Source of the DNA: CBFFRJ01 sp051486985
GTDB lineage: Bacteria; Pseudomonadota; Gammaproteobacteria; Enterobacterales; Enterobacteriaceae
Reading direction: 5' to 3'
Length of the DNA: 55,898 nucleotides
Assembly (NCBI RefSeq): GCF_051486985.1
Contig: NZ_JAHVDV010000034.1
Coordinates: forward strand, 1-55,898
Shown: piece after piece, positions 17,282-26,273 of the stretch
Layout: every line of letters begins with the position of its first letter
How positions within the stretch are numbered: position 1 is the stretch's first letter
Notes under the pieces: generated by a model
Databases searched by the model: none
Told to the model about the DNA's origin: nothing
The model's input: the letters and a program-made list of their open reading frames with translations, nothing else
Translations under genes and position numbers: made by a program

Positions 17282-17304
17282 AGACGGGGGCAACCCCGTC
17301 TTTT
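17282..17304 (+). terminator. Intercistronic hairpin between binding-protein and permease genes
   Basis: GACGGGG / CCCCGTC with a 4-base GCAA loop, followed by TTTTGG, lies just after the binding-protein stop and ahead of the permease start. It resembles a partial terminator or mRNA-protecting hairpin, a common way to keep the binding protein in excess over the membrane subunit. Confidence 0.6.
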
Positions 17305-17315
17305 GGATAGCCGCT

Positions 17316-18971
17316 GTGAATCAACGATTTCTCTCTGTGGCGACCGTCGCCATTCTGGTGATACTGGTCGCATTACCACTTTTCTTTATTATTCTGCAGG
17401 CCGTGTTTCCCCACTTCAGCGCCGGATCGCTGGAAGGGGCGTTTACCGGCATCATGCCGCTGTTTACTGAGCCTCAGCTCCCGGCAATGTTTGCCGGCAC
17501 GCTACAAATCGCCGCCGGTGTGGCATTGCTCAGCGCCTGTCTCGGTCTGCCGCTTGGCGTGGCGCGTGGTCTGTTTAATGTGCCATGCCCTAAACTCTGG
17601 GATCTGCTGTTCCTTATTCCGTTTTTGACGCCGCCCTACATCGCCGCGCTCTCCTGGATGCTGGTGCTGCAAACCAATGGTTATCTGGCCCAGTTGCTCG
17701 GCTTCGATCTTAATGCGCTCCTCTTTAGTAAAAGCGGAATCGTGCTGGTGATGACGCTGAACATTTTCCCGGTCGTCTACTTCGCCGTCTCCCGCAGCCT
17801 GCTTGCCAGCGGGCAACGGCTGGCGCTGGTCGCCAGGGTGCATGGAGCCACACCGTGGCGGGCGTTTATTCATGTGACCCTGCCGATGCTGTCGCCGTCG
17901 CTGGCGGCAGGCATGCTGCTGGCCTTTACCCTGGCGATTGAAGAGTACGGCGTTCCAGCTGCACTTGGCACACGCGCCGGGGTGGTAATGCTCACCGTCG
18001 GCATTGAAAAACGGCTGGCGGACTGGCCGATTGATCTGCCGGGTGCCTCTGTGCTGTCGCTCGTTCTGATTGCAATCGCCCTCAGCGCCTGGTGGTTGCA
18101 GGGTAAGCTGACTGGCGGTAAAGACGTCACCAGTGTGACGGGTAAACCCACCGAAAATAGCGGCGCGACGCTGGGTATGGCAGCCGTTCCCGTGGTGCTG
18201 GCGATGGCGCTGGTTGGTTTTCTTGCGGTCGTGGTGCCAGGGCTGTCAATGGCGGTGACGGGAATTATGTCTACCTTATCGGGTGGTTTATCGCTGGCCA
18301 ATGCCACCACGGCGCATTACAGCGCGCTCTTTGCCCAGCAGGGAGATGCCTTAACGGCACTGGGTACCAGCCTGTCGCTGGCCTTGGGTTCGGCGCTGAT
18401 TACCGGGTTTGTCGGGCTGCTTGCAGCCTGGCTGGTCGTGGTCCAGCAGATTAAAGGTCGCCGCATTATTGATGCGCTCTCATTAATGCCTGCCGCACTG
18501 CCGGGAATTGTGGTGGGCGTGGGGCTGATTCTGTTGTGGAACCGCACCTTCTGGCCCGTCTCCCCCTATAACACCTGGGCTATTTTACTGCTCTCCTATT
18601 GCTGCCTGCTGTTGCCCTGGCCGGTGCGCTATGTCGGCAGTGCCTTACGTCAGTTGGGGGGGAACCTTGAACCGGCGGCGCGCGTGCACGGCGCCAGCGC
18701 CTTTCAGTCACTGCGTTTTATCGTGCTTCCGCTCGTATTTCCGGCCTTGTTAGCCGCCATGTTGATGGTGTTTGCTATCGCCTCGCGCGAGCTGGTCACC
18801 TCGCTGTTGCTGGCGCCTGCCGGTACGCAGACTGTGGCCGTCTTTATCTGGCGACAGTTTGAGCAAGGTTCGGTCGGGCAGGGCATGGCAATGGCAACGC
18901 TGACACTGATAACCGGTCTGGTGCTCATGCTGACCGCGTTGGCCATTATGCAGCGTGGCACACAACGATAA
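17316..18971 (+). CDS. ABC importer permease, fused two-domain type
   Basis: This 551-residue inner-membrane permease carries two transmembrane domains in tandem, as in FbpB, AfuB and ThiP. About 12 helices are seen. Each half has an EAA loop for the ATPase: VARVHGATPWRAFIHVTLPMLSPSL in the first and AARVHGASAFQSLRFIVLPLVFPALL in the second. It starts at a GTG at 17316. It completes a three-gene importer with the ATPase and binding protein. nhoA follows 75 bases downstream and may be read through. Confidence 0.87.
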   Translation: MNQRFLSVATVAILVILVALPLFFIILQAVFPHFSAGSLEGAFTGIMPLFTEPQLPAMFAGTLQIAAGVALLSACLGLPLGVARGLFNVPCPKLWDLLFLIPFLTPPYIAALSWMLVLQTNGYLAQLLGFDLNALLFSKSGIVLVMTLNIFPVVYFAVSRSLLASGQRLALVARVHGATPWRAFIHVTLPMLSPSLAAGMLLAFTLAIEEYGVPAALGTRAGVVMLTVGIEKRLADWPIDLPGASVLSLVLIAIALSAWWLQGKLTGGKDVTSVTGKPTENSGATLGMAAVPVVLAMALVGFLAVVVPGLSMAVTGIMSTLSGGLSLANATTAHYSALFAQQGDALTALGTSLSLALGSALITGFVGLLAAWLVVVQQIKGRRIIDALSLMPAALPGIVVGVGLILLWNRTFWPVSPYNTWAILLLSYCCLLLPWPVRYVGSALRQLGGNLEPAARVHGASAFQSLRFIVLPLVFPALLAAMLMVFAIASRELVTSLLLAPAGTQTVAVFIWRQFEQGSVGQGMAMATLTLITGLVLMLTALAIMQRGTQR

Positions 18972-19046
18972 ATGCAGAGCACAAAATCGCCTGTCGGGCG
19001 GAAAAAATGCGTTATAACAGAAGGACATCAATTGCAGGAGCTGGTC

Positions 19047-19889
19047 ATGACCCCTTTTCTGGACGCCTATTTCGCCCGTATTAACTTTACAGAACAAGCC
19101 GCCGTTAACATCGAGACGCTGCGGTCATTGCATTTACATCACAACGGGGCGATCCCTTTTGAAAATGTGGACGTGGTGCTGCCGAGGGAAATTGAACTGA
19201 CCGATGAGGCCATTTTTAACAAACTGGTGGTGGCCCGCCGTGGTGGCTACTGTTTCGAGCAGAACGGACTCTTCGAGCGTGTGCTGCGTGAAATCGGTTT
19301 TACGGTCCGTAGCCTGCTTGGCCGGGTGGTGATGTCTAATCCTGCGCATATGCCGCCGCGCACCCATCGCGTGGTGCTGGTGACGCTGGGGGACGAACAC
19401 TGGCTGGCGGATGTTGGCTTTGGCGGGCAGACGCTGACCGCACCGGTGCGTCTGATCGCCGACATCGAGCAGCCGACGCCGCACGGACTTTATCGCTTAC
19501 AGCAGGACGGCCCTGACTGGCTTTTACAGTTCCGCCATCATGAAAAATGGCAGTCGATGTACCGGCTTGAGATGGTAGAGCAGTATCAGTCGGATTTTGT
19601 GATGGGTAACTTCCATTCGGCACACTGGCCACAGTCGCATTTTCGGCATCACCTGCTGATGTGCCGCCATCTGCCTGACGGCGTAAAACTGACGCTGACA
19701 AACTATCACTTCACCGCCTGGCAGAACGGCCATGTGACAGAAGAGTATGTTGCGCCGGATGCGAAAGCGCTGCATGCCTTGCTGCAGCAGCGTTTTGGGC
19801 TGGGAACGGACGATCCGCGGTACGGCTTCAGCGTGGATGATCTTGAGGTGACAATGTCACGTTTTAATCTTCATGGGGAAGGGGCGTAA
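19047..19889 (+). CDS. nhoA: N-hydroxyarylamine O-acetyltransferase
   Basis: This 280-residue arylamine N-acetyltransferase family enzyme moves acetyl groups from acetyl-CoA to arylamines and N-hydroxyarylamines. The catalytic triad is in its standard positions: Cys69 (RRGGYCFEQNG), His107 (PPRTHRVVL) and Asp122 (WLADVGFGGQ). E. coli NhoA has 281 residues. The start is the ATG at 19047, giving MTPFLDAYFARIN as in E. coli, after GCAGGAG; an upstream in-frame ATG at 18972 has no ribosome site. Its 3' end overlaps the convergent smvR by 19 bases. Confidence 0.95.
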   Translation: MTPFLDAYFARINFTEQAAVNIETLRSLHLHHNGAIPFENVDVVLPREIELTDEAIFNKLVVARRGGYCFEQNGLFERVLREIGFTVRSLLGRVVMSNPAHMPPRTHRVVLVTLGDEHWLADVGFGGQTLTAPVRLIADIEQPTPHGLYRLQQDGPDWLLQFRHHEKWQSMYRLEMVEQYQSDFVMGNFHSAHWPQSHFRHHLLMCRHLPDGVKLTLTNYHFTAWQNGHVTEEYVAPDAKALHALLQQRFGLGTDDPRYGFSVDDLEVTMSRFNLHGEGA

Positions 19890-20461
19890 AACAGCTCCCG
19901 GGTGATCATGGCATCCAGATGTCGATCGAACGCTGCATCATCGACATCTGACATGCCCAGCACATAGATGCCGTCCAGTCCACAGACGAGGGCTATCAAG
20001 CGCCAGGCGATATTGTCTGCTGTATCCGTAAGCGTAAATTCGTCCGTCTCTGCCCCCGCGTGCAGAATATCCACCACCTTCCGGTGCCACATCTCCATCG
20101 TCAGTGCATAAGCGCCTTTCAGGTCGGGCTCTTTATTTAGCAAAAGCTGCGCTTCCCGCCAGAGATGGATATAGGGGTCAAAACCCCCTTCATTACTGCC
20201 CAGCATCGAATGTAACCGTGCCCGCCAGCTGGCGGAGGGGGGCACCACATCCGCCTCAAGCAGTTCAGCGATAACGCGAATAAACGCCTGTGATTTTAAC
20301 TCCCCGGCGGAGGAGAAGTGATGGTGTACCTGGCCTGTCGCCACGCCCGCTTCTGCCGCAATGCGGCGTACCGTCATACCGCTGAACCCTTCGGCGAGCG
20401 CGACACGCATTGCCGCCTGCACAATGTGCTCCCGCCGTTCATCCCGATGCAGATAAGCCAT
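19871..20461 (-). CDS. smvR: TetR-family repressor SmvR
   Basis: This 196-residue TetR-type regulator diverges from the efflux gene smvA, as in Klebsiella and related genera where SmvR represses smvA. The helix-turn-helix is FSGMTVRRIAAEAGVATGQVHHHF, and the C-terminal helices form the ligand pocket. Two TGGAC-N4-GTCCA-like palindromes lie in the 118-bp shared promoter. In Klebsiella, loss of SmvR raises tolerance to cationic biocides such as chlorhexidine; the same role is inferred here. Confidence 0.85.
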   Translation of the reverse strand: MAYLHRDERREHIVQAAMRVALAEGFSGMTVRRIAAEAGVATGQVHHHFSSAGELKSQAFIRVIAELLEADVVPPSASWRARLHSMLGSNEGGFDPYIHLWREAQLLLNKEPDLKGAYALTMEMWHRKVVDILHAGAETDEFTLTDTADNIAWRLIALVCGLDGIYVLGMSDVDDAAFDRHLDAMITRELFYAPSP

Positions 20462-20504
20462 CTGACCTCCTTAAATGTTGATTGAACGAAGTTTAACAAA
20501 AAGC

Positions 20505-20518
20505 TGGACAGTCGTTCA
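20505..20518. promoter_or_regulatory. Candidate SmvR operator, copy 1
   Basis: TGGACAGTCGTTCA has arms TGGAC / GTTCA with a 4-base spacer and one mismatch to a perfect palindrome. The next bases, ACATT, also follow copy 2. It lies between smvR and smvA. Confidence 0.55.
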
Positions 20519-20540
20519 ACATTCCGTAGGATCGTGATTC

Positions 20541-20554
20541 TGGACATCGGTCCA
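20541..20554. promoter_or_regulatory. Candidate SmvR operator, copy 2
   Basis: TGGACATCGGTCCA is a perfect TGGAC / GTCCA palindrome with a 4-base spacer, 36 bases from copy 1 and 27 bases before the smvA start. This site would occlude the smvA promoter or early transcript. Confidence 0.62.
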
Positions 20555-20579
20555 ACATTGATACTGAAAAGAGGGTGTT

Positions 20580-22082
20580 ATGTTTCGTCAGTGGTTAACG
20601 CTGGTCATTATTGTGCTGGTCTACATTCCGGTGGCGATTGATGCCACGGTGCTGCATGTGGCGTCGCCCACCTTAAGCGCGGAGCTTGCAACCAGTGGAA
20701 ACGAGTTGCTATGGATTATCGATATCTATTCTCTGGTCATGGCGGGTATGGTGCTGCCAATGGGAGCACTGGGCGACCGTATTGGTTTCAAACGCCTGCT
20801 GCTGTTGGGCAGTGGGCTGTTTGGCGTGGCATCACTTCTGGCGGCCTTCTCGGCCAGCGCAGAACAACTTATTGCTTCACGGGCGCTGCTGGCGGTGGGA
20901 GCAGCGATGATTGTTCCTGCTACCCTTGCCGGGATCCGCACCACCTTCTCCAGGGAAGAGCACCGGAATATGGCGTTGGGGGTCTGGGCTGCGGTGGGTT
21001 CCGGCGGTGCGGCCTTCGGCCCGCTGATCGGTGGCTGGTTACTGGCGCATTTTCACTGGGGTGCTGTTTTTCTGGTGAACGTGCCTCTCGTTTTGCTGGT
21101 GATGGCGCTGACCGCGCGTTTTGTGCCGACAGAGCGGGGAAGTGCACAACAACCTCTGCACCTGATGCAGGCTTTAATGCTAATCGCCGCCATCCTTATG
21201 CTGGTGTGGAGTGCAAAAACAGCGCTCAAAGGAAGTGTTGCCACCTGGGGCGTGGCGGCGGTATTTCTGACGGGCGCAGTGTTATTACTGGCCTTTGTAC
21301 GCCTGCAGCTTGCCGCCACGGTGCCGATGATTGACCTGCGCTTGTTTACCCACCGGGTTATCCTCTCCGGCGTCGCGATGGCGTTAGCCGCAATGGTTGC
21401 GCTGGTGGGGTTTGAGCTGTTAATGGCCCAGGAGTTGCAGTTCGTGCATGGGTTTACCCCCTTTGCTGCCGGTTTGTTTATGTTGCCCGTCATGGTAGCA
21501 AGTGGTTTTAGCGGTCCCATCGCCGGTATGCTGGTCTCCCGTCTGGGTTTGCGTCAGGTGGCTGCAGGGGGGATGACATTAAGCGGCGTCAGCTTTCTCG
21601 GGCTCTCTGTCACCGACTTTTCGACGCAACAAACTCAGGCCTGGATTCTGATGGCGCTGTTGGGATTCAGTGCCGCCAGCGCCTTGCTTTCGTCCACTGC
21701 GGCGATTATGGCCGCGGCCCCGAAAGAGAAAGCCGCCGCCGCCGGAGCCATTGAAACTATGGGTTATGAACTGGGCGCAGGGCTGGGTATTGCACTGTTT
21801 GGCCTGATTCTGACCCGCAGCTTTTCGTCGTCCATTATGCTGCCAGACGGCCTGAGCGAACAACAGGCCGGGCAGGCGTCATCATCTGTTGGCGAGGCAT
21901 TCCAGCTGGCGTCGGATCTGCCAGTGCCGCTGGGAGAGGCGGTGATTTCTGCGGCGAAAACGGCATTTATCTCCTCCCACAGTGTGGCGCTGGGTACGGC
22001 TGGAGCACTACTGATGCTGGTCGCGATAACGGTCTGGTTCAGCCTGGCGGGGATCGGTAAAAACGTTAGCACGGCCGACTGA
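20580..22082 (+). CDS. smvA: SmvA MFS efflux pump for quaternary ammonium compounds and methyl viologen
   Basis: This 500-residue DHA2-type, 14-helix drug:proton antiporter begins MFRQWLTLVIIVLVYIPVAID, very close to Salmonella and Klebsiella SmvA. TM1 has DATVLHVASPTL, loop 2-3 has the MFS motif GALGDRIGFKRL, and TM5 has the antiporter motif C region (GSGGAAFGPLIGGWL). It exports methyl viologen, acriflavine and cationic biocides in its relatives. It is divergent from smvR with two operator-like palindromes between. Its stop overlaps the convergent RES toxin gene by 17 bases. Confidence 0.92.
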   Translation: MFRQWLTLVIIVLVYIPVAIDATVLHVASPTLSAELATSGNELLWIIDIYSLVMAGMVLPMGALGDRIGFKRLLLLGSGLFGVASLLAAFSASAEQLIASRALLAVGAAMIVPATLAGIRTTFSREEHRNMALGVWAAVGSGGAAFGPLIGGWLLAHFHWGAVFLVNVPLVLLVMALTARFVPTERGSAQQPLHLMQALMLIAAILMLVWSAKTALKGSVATWGVAAVFLTGAVLLLAFVRLQLAATVPMIDLRLFTHRVILSGVAMALAAMVALVGFELLMAQELQFVHGFTPFAAGLFMLPVMVASGFSGPIAGMLVSRLGLRQVAAGGMTLSGVSFLGLSVTDFSTQQTQAWILMALLGFSAASALLSSTAAIMAAAPKEKAAAAGAIETMGYELGAGLGIALFGLILTRSFSSSIMLPDGLSEQQAGQASSSVGEAFQLASDLPVPLGEAVISAAKTAFISSHSVALGTAGALLMLVAITVWFSLAGIGKNVSTAD

Positions 22083-22542
22083 GCCTGGGATCGAGCGTAA
22101 AAGGTTCTGCCTGCAGGCTTTTAAGCACCTTCGCCGCCTGCGGGTGTGCCGGGTTGAATAACGCGTTCCACTCACCCGTAATCGTGCTTGGAACGCGCAG
22201 TACCAGACCATTTTTGCTGGAGGCCAGCCAGTCATCGCCGATATGTTGCGTTGATACAGGGGCAGGGTCGGATTGCCAGTCGGCGGGCAGGGCATCCAGA
22301 TCGAGCGTCGCCACCAGGGTGCGCGGCACATTGATGGTCAAAAAGCAGTAACCCAGGGCGATATCTTCGATTTCCAGATGCACCAGCGTTTCAAGGACAC
22401 AAAGCGCTTTCGAGGAACCAAGATAGACGCAATCCTGTCCCGGCGAATTCCAGCGCCCGCCAAAGGTGCGTGCGCCATAGCCATCAAAGGCGGTTGTGGC
22501 ATATTTGTCTTTCACCAGCCGCCAGAAGGTGATGTTCTCCAT
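22066..22542 (-). CDS. RES-domain toxin
   Basis: This 158-residue RES-fold protein is the toxin of a Xre-RES pair. The conserved residues are present: Arg30 in GGRWNSPG, Tyr40 in VYLGSS and Glu51 in LCVLETLVH; a serine in VPSTI probably completes the motif. Characterised relatives degrade NAD+ or ADP-ribosylate targets, and are structurally close to ADP-ribosyltransferases. Its ATG overlaps the antitoxin stop by one base (TAATG), so translation is coupled. It overlaps the end of smvA. Confidence 0.87.
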   Translation of the reverse strand: MENITFWRLVKDKYATTAFDGYGARTFGGRWNSPGQDCVYLGSSKALCVLETLVHLEIEDIALGYCFLTINVPRTLVATLDLDALPADWQSDPAPVSTQHIGDDWLASSKNGLVLRVPSTITGEWNALFNPAHPQAAKVLKSLQAEPFTLDPRLSRPC

Positions 22543-22988
22543 TACCCGATAACACCGTGTTCAATACGGCCAATCAGTGCCAGCACCGCTTCCGCACCAG
22601 CAGGGGTGGAGAGCAGCTCCGCCGGTTTTTTTCCGCCTAACCCTTTTGCCGGTTTGTTTAACCAGGTTGCCATTCTTTCACTGTCGCCATTAAAGAGTTC
22701 CCGGGCGGCACTGATGACTCTGGCGAGGGTATAGACCCTGGCGCTTTGTTCCGGAGAAAAGCGTTTTTCAGCACTGTTCAGGCGGCGATTGTAGGTATTA
22801 CGATCAATGCCCGCCATTCTGCAGAGGGTGACTTCGTCCAGCGCCACAGCACCGGCAATGTCACGGACTACACCTGCATCCAGACCCACGCTGATGCTGT
22901 CATGCGCGGCGATAGCCGTTGCGGGGAGGCCCAGCATACTGAGCAGGTCATGCGGAATAGCCCGACCAGAAGGTGTATAGAGTTGCAT
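22542..22988 (-). CDS. Xre/ParS-type antitoxin of the RES toxin
   Basis: This protein of about 148 residues has an N-terminal Xre-like helix-turn-helix (VALDEVTLCRMAGIDRNTYNRRLNSAEKRFSPEQSARVYTL) and the C-terminal toxin-binding domain (ARELFNGDSERMATWLNKPAKGLGGKKPAELLSTPAGAEAVLALIGRIEHG), including the family's WLNxP and GxxPxxLL motifs. The start is placed at 22988, which has AGGAG seven bases upstream. The longer start at 23009 has no ribosome site and lies inside the operator palindrome. It should neutralise the RES toxin and autorepress. Confidence 0.85.
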   Translation of the reverse strand: MQLYTPSGRAIPHDLLSMLGLPATAIAAHDSISVGLDAGVVRDIAGAVALDEVTLCRMAGIDRNTYNRRLNSAEKRFSPEQSARVYTLARVISAARELFNGDSERMATWLNKPAKGLGGKKPAELLSTPAGAEAVLALIGRIEHGVIG

Positions 22989-23003
22989 GGAAGCGCTCCT
23001 GTT

Positions 23004-23036
23004 GTTCATTTGAAAATTATTTTAGTTCAAATGAAC
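23004..23036. promoter_or_regulatory. Long palindrome upstream of the Xre-RES operon, probable operator
   Basis: Perfect 11-bp inverted repeats GTTCATTTGAA and TTCAAATGAAC are separated by an AT-rich 11-base spacer, immediately upstream of the antitoxin gene. The symmetry and position fit autoregulation by the Xre antitoxin. The palindrome covers the alternative start codon at 23009, which supports the downstream start. Confidence 0.72.
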
Positions 23037-23074
23037 AGGTGGCGCAATCATCGCCATCGACACGCCCGGATTTC

Positions 23075-23090
23075 CACCTCAAAAGAGGTA
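23075..23090. promoter_or_regulatory. Candidate NarL 7-2-7 site upstream of fdnG
   Basis: CACCTCA-AA-AGAGGTA is an inverted pair of heptamers in the 7-2-7 arrangement preferred by NarL. The right heptamer fits TACYYMT exactly on its strand (TACCTCT). E. coli fdnG is nitrate-activated through such upstream sites, and this lies about 130 bases before the start. Confidence 0.55.
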
Positions 23091-23137
23091 GGGAAATGCG
23101 ATGAAAAAGACTATTAAGAAGTTGGTCCACTGCGATT

Positions 23138-23151
23138 TTGATTTGCCGCAA
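23138..23151. promoter_or_regulatory. Candidate FNR site upstream of fdnG
   Basis: TTGATTTGCCGCAA matches the TTGAT-N4-ATCAA FNR consensus fully on the left and 3 of 5 on the right. It is about 70 bases before the ATG, consistent with class II anaerobic activation as known for E. coli fdnG. Confidence 0.5.
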
Positions 23152-23214
23152 ATTAAGCAGGGATATTGCTGTTAGTTTTCTGCGCGAAGTTGCCTGAAAA
23201 CAATGAGGAAAGCA

Positions 23215-26200
23215 ATGGACGTCAGTCGCAGACAATTTTTTAAAATCTGCGCGGGAGGTATGGCCGGCACCACGGTCGCCGCACTGGGTTTTGCGCCAAA
23301 AATGGCGCTGGCTCAGGCGCGTAATTACAAATTACTTCGCGCAAAAGAAATTCGAAACACCTGCACCTACTGTTCCGTAGGTTGTGGGTTATTCATGTAC
23401 AGCCTGGGCGATGGTGCGAAGAACGCCAGAGAAGCTATCTACCATATTGAAGGGGATCCGGATCATCCGGTAAGCCGTGGGGCGCTGTGCCCGAAAGGGG
23501 CAGGCCTGCTGGATTACGTTCACAGCGAAAACCGTCTGCGCTACCCCGAATACCGTGCGCCAGGTTCTGACAAATGGCAGCGTATCACCTGGGATGAGGC
23601 CTTCTCCCGCATTGCAAAATTAATGAAAGCCGACCGCGACGCCAACTTTATTGAAAAGAACGCGCAGGGCGTCACGGTCAACCGCTGGCTCTCCACCGGG
23701 ATGCTTTGTGCCTCGGCGGCCAGCAATGAAACCGGCATGCTGACGCAAAAGTTTGTGCGCTCTCTCGGCATGCTGGCGGTAGACAACCAGGCACGCGTCT
23801 GACACGGACCAACGGTAGCAAGTCTTGCTCCAACATTTGGTCGCGGTGCGATGACCAACCACTGGGTTGATATCAAAAACGCTAACGTCGTGATGGTGAT
23901 GGGCGGTAACGCCGCTGAAGCCCATCCGGTGGGTTTCCGCTGGGCGATGGAGGCAAAAAACAACAACGATGCGACACTCATCGTCGTCGATCCGCGCTTT
24001 ACGCGTACGGCGTCGGTGGCCGATATCTATGCGCCGATCCGCTCCGGTACGGACATTACGTTCCTCTCCGGCGTGCTGCTGTACCTTATTGAAAACAACA
24101 AAATCAACGCTGAATACGTTAAACACTATACCAATGCCAGTCTGCTGGTACGGGACGATTTTGCCTTCGAAGACGGCCTGTTCAGCGGCTATGACGCCGA
24201 AAAACGCCAGTACGATAAGTCATCCTGGAACTATCAGTTCGACGAAGACGGCTACGCGAAACGCGATGAAACCTTCACCGACCCGCGCTGCGTATGGAAC
24301 CTGCTGAAACAGCACGTCTCGCGCTATACCCCTGACGTGGTGGAGAATATCTGCGGTACGCCGAAAGCGGATTTTCTGAAAGTGTGCGAAGTGCTGGCCT
24401 CGACCAGTGCCGCAGACAGGACCACCACCTTCCTGTATGCGCTGGGCTGGACGCAACACACCGTGGGTGCGCAGAACATCCGCACCATGGCGATGATCCA
24501 GCTGCTGCTCGGTAACATGGGTATGGCGGGCGGCGGCGTGAACGCGCTACGCGGTCACTCCAACATTCAGGGGTTAACCGATCTTGGCCTGCTCTCCACC
24601 AGCCTGCCGGGTTATCTGACGCTGCCATCAGAAAAACAGTCCGATTTCCAGAGCTGGATTACGGCGAATACGCCAAAAGCCACGCTGCCGGACCAGGTGA
24701 ACTACTGGAGTAACTATCCGAAGTTTGCCGTCAGTCTGATGAAATCCTTCTACGGCGATGCAGCGCAAAAGGAGAATGACTGGGGCTTTGAATGGTTGCC
24801 GAAGTGGGATCAGTCGTATGACGTCATCAAGTATTTCAACATGATGGATAAGGGCCACGTGACGGGGTATATCTGCCAGGGCTTTAACCCTGTTGCGTCG
24901 TTCCCGGATAAAAACAAAGTGGTGCGCAGCCTGAGTCAGCTGAAGTACATGGTTATTATCGATCCGCTGGTGACCGAAACCTCGACCTTCTGGCAGAACC
25001 ACGGGGAATCCAACGACGTCGATCCGACCTCGATTCAGACCGAAGTGTTCCGTCTGCCGTCCACCTGCTTTGCGGAAGAGGACGGCTCTATTGCCAACTC
25101 CGGGCGCTGGCTGCAGTGGCACTGGAAGGGCCAGGATGCACCGGGTGAAGCGCGTAACGACGGCGAAATTCTCGCGGGCATTTACCATCGCCTGCGTGAA
25201 ATGTACCGCACACAAGGGGGGAAAGGGGTCGAGCCGCTGTTGAAGATGAGCTGGCACTATAAGCAGCCGGACCATCCTGAGTCAGAGGAAGTGGCCAAAG
25301 AGAACAACGGCGTGGCGCTGGCGGATCTCTATGACGCCAACGGCACCCTGCTGGCGAAGAAAGGCCAGCTGCTGAACAGCTTTGCGCTGCTGCGTGATGA
25401 CGGCACCACGGCCTCCTCGTGCTGGATTTATGCTGGCAGCTGGACCGAGCAGGGTAACCAGATGGCTAACCGCGACAATGCCGACCCGTCAGGCCTTGGC
25501 AATACGCTGGGCTGGGCATGGGCGTGGCCGCTTAACCGCCGGGTGCTGTACAACCGTGCGTCGGCGGACATCAACGGCAAGCCGTGGGATCCCAAACGGA
25601 TGCTGATCGCGTGGAACGGATCGAAGTGGGCGGGAAATGATATCCCGGACTTCAACACCGCCGCACCGGGCAGCAAAACCGGGCCGTTCATCATGCAGCC
25701 GGAAGGGCTGGGGCGTCTGTTTGCCCTCGACAAGCTGGCGGAAGGGCCGTTCCCGGAACACTACGAGCCGATGGAAACGCCGCTTGGCACCAACCCGCTG
25801 CACCCGAACGTGGTCTCAAGCCCGGTGGTGCGTATCTACGAAGACGACGTGCTGCGTTTAGGCAAGAAGGACAAGTTCCCGTACGTGGGGACCACCTACC
25901 GCCTGACCGAGCATTTCCACACCTGGACCAAACATGCGCGGCTAAACGCCATCGCGCAGCCGGAACAGTTTGTGGAGATCAGTGAAACGCTGGCGAAAGC
26001 GAAGGGGATTGCCAATGGCGATCGCGTGACGGTGAGCAGCAAGCGCGGCTTTATTCGCGCGGTGGCAGTGGTGACCCGCCGTCTGCAGAGCCTGAACGTG
26101 CATGGGCAGCAGGTGGAAACCGTCGGTATTCCGCTGCACTGGGGCTTTGAAGGGGTGGCGCAGAAGGGCTATATCGCCAACACCCTGACGCCTAACGTCG

Positions 26201-26262
26201 GGGATGCCAACTCGCAAACGCCGGAGTACAAAGCGTTCTTAGTGAACATCGAGAAAGCGTAA
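23215..26262 (+). CDS. fdnG: Formate dehydrogenase-N catalytic subunit (selenoprotein)
   Basis: This 1015-residue periplasmic molybdoenzyme, the same length as E. coli FdnG, oxidises formate and passes electrons to FdnH for nitrate respiration. One reading frame runs through an in-frame TGA at 23800-23802, codon 196, read as selenocysteine exactly as in E. coli; a naive caller splits the gene there. The N-terminus has a twin-arginine signal (SRRQFFKICAGGMAGTTVAALGF). A 4Fe-4S cluster motif follows (CTYCSVGCG...CPKG), then the bis-MGD domains. The start is the ATG at 23215 after GAGGAAAGC. It is the first gene of fdnGHI. Confidence 0.97.
23800..23841 (+). promoter_or_regulatory. Bacterial SECIS element of fdnG
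   Basis: The UGA is followed at once by CACGGACCAACGGTAGCAAG and a CAAGTCTTG apical hairpin. The GU-containing loop resembles those that bind SelB in E. coli fdnG and fdhF mRNA. It directs selenocysteine insertion at codon 196. Confidence 0.82.
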
Positions 26263-26273
26263 GGAGCGAATAA

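Noticed and set aside
23101..23175. A 24-codon frame starting MKKTIKKLVHCDF upstream of fdnG
   Set aside because: It overlaps the probable FNR site and promoter of fdnG and has no well-placed ribosome site, so it is probably chance.
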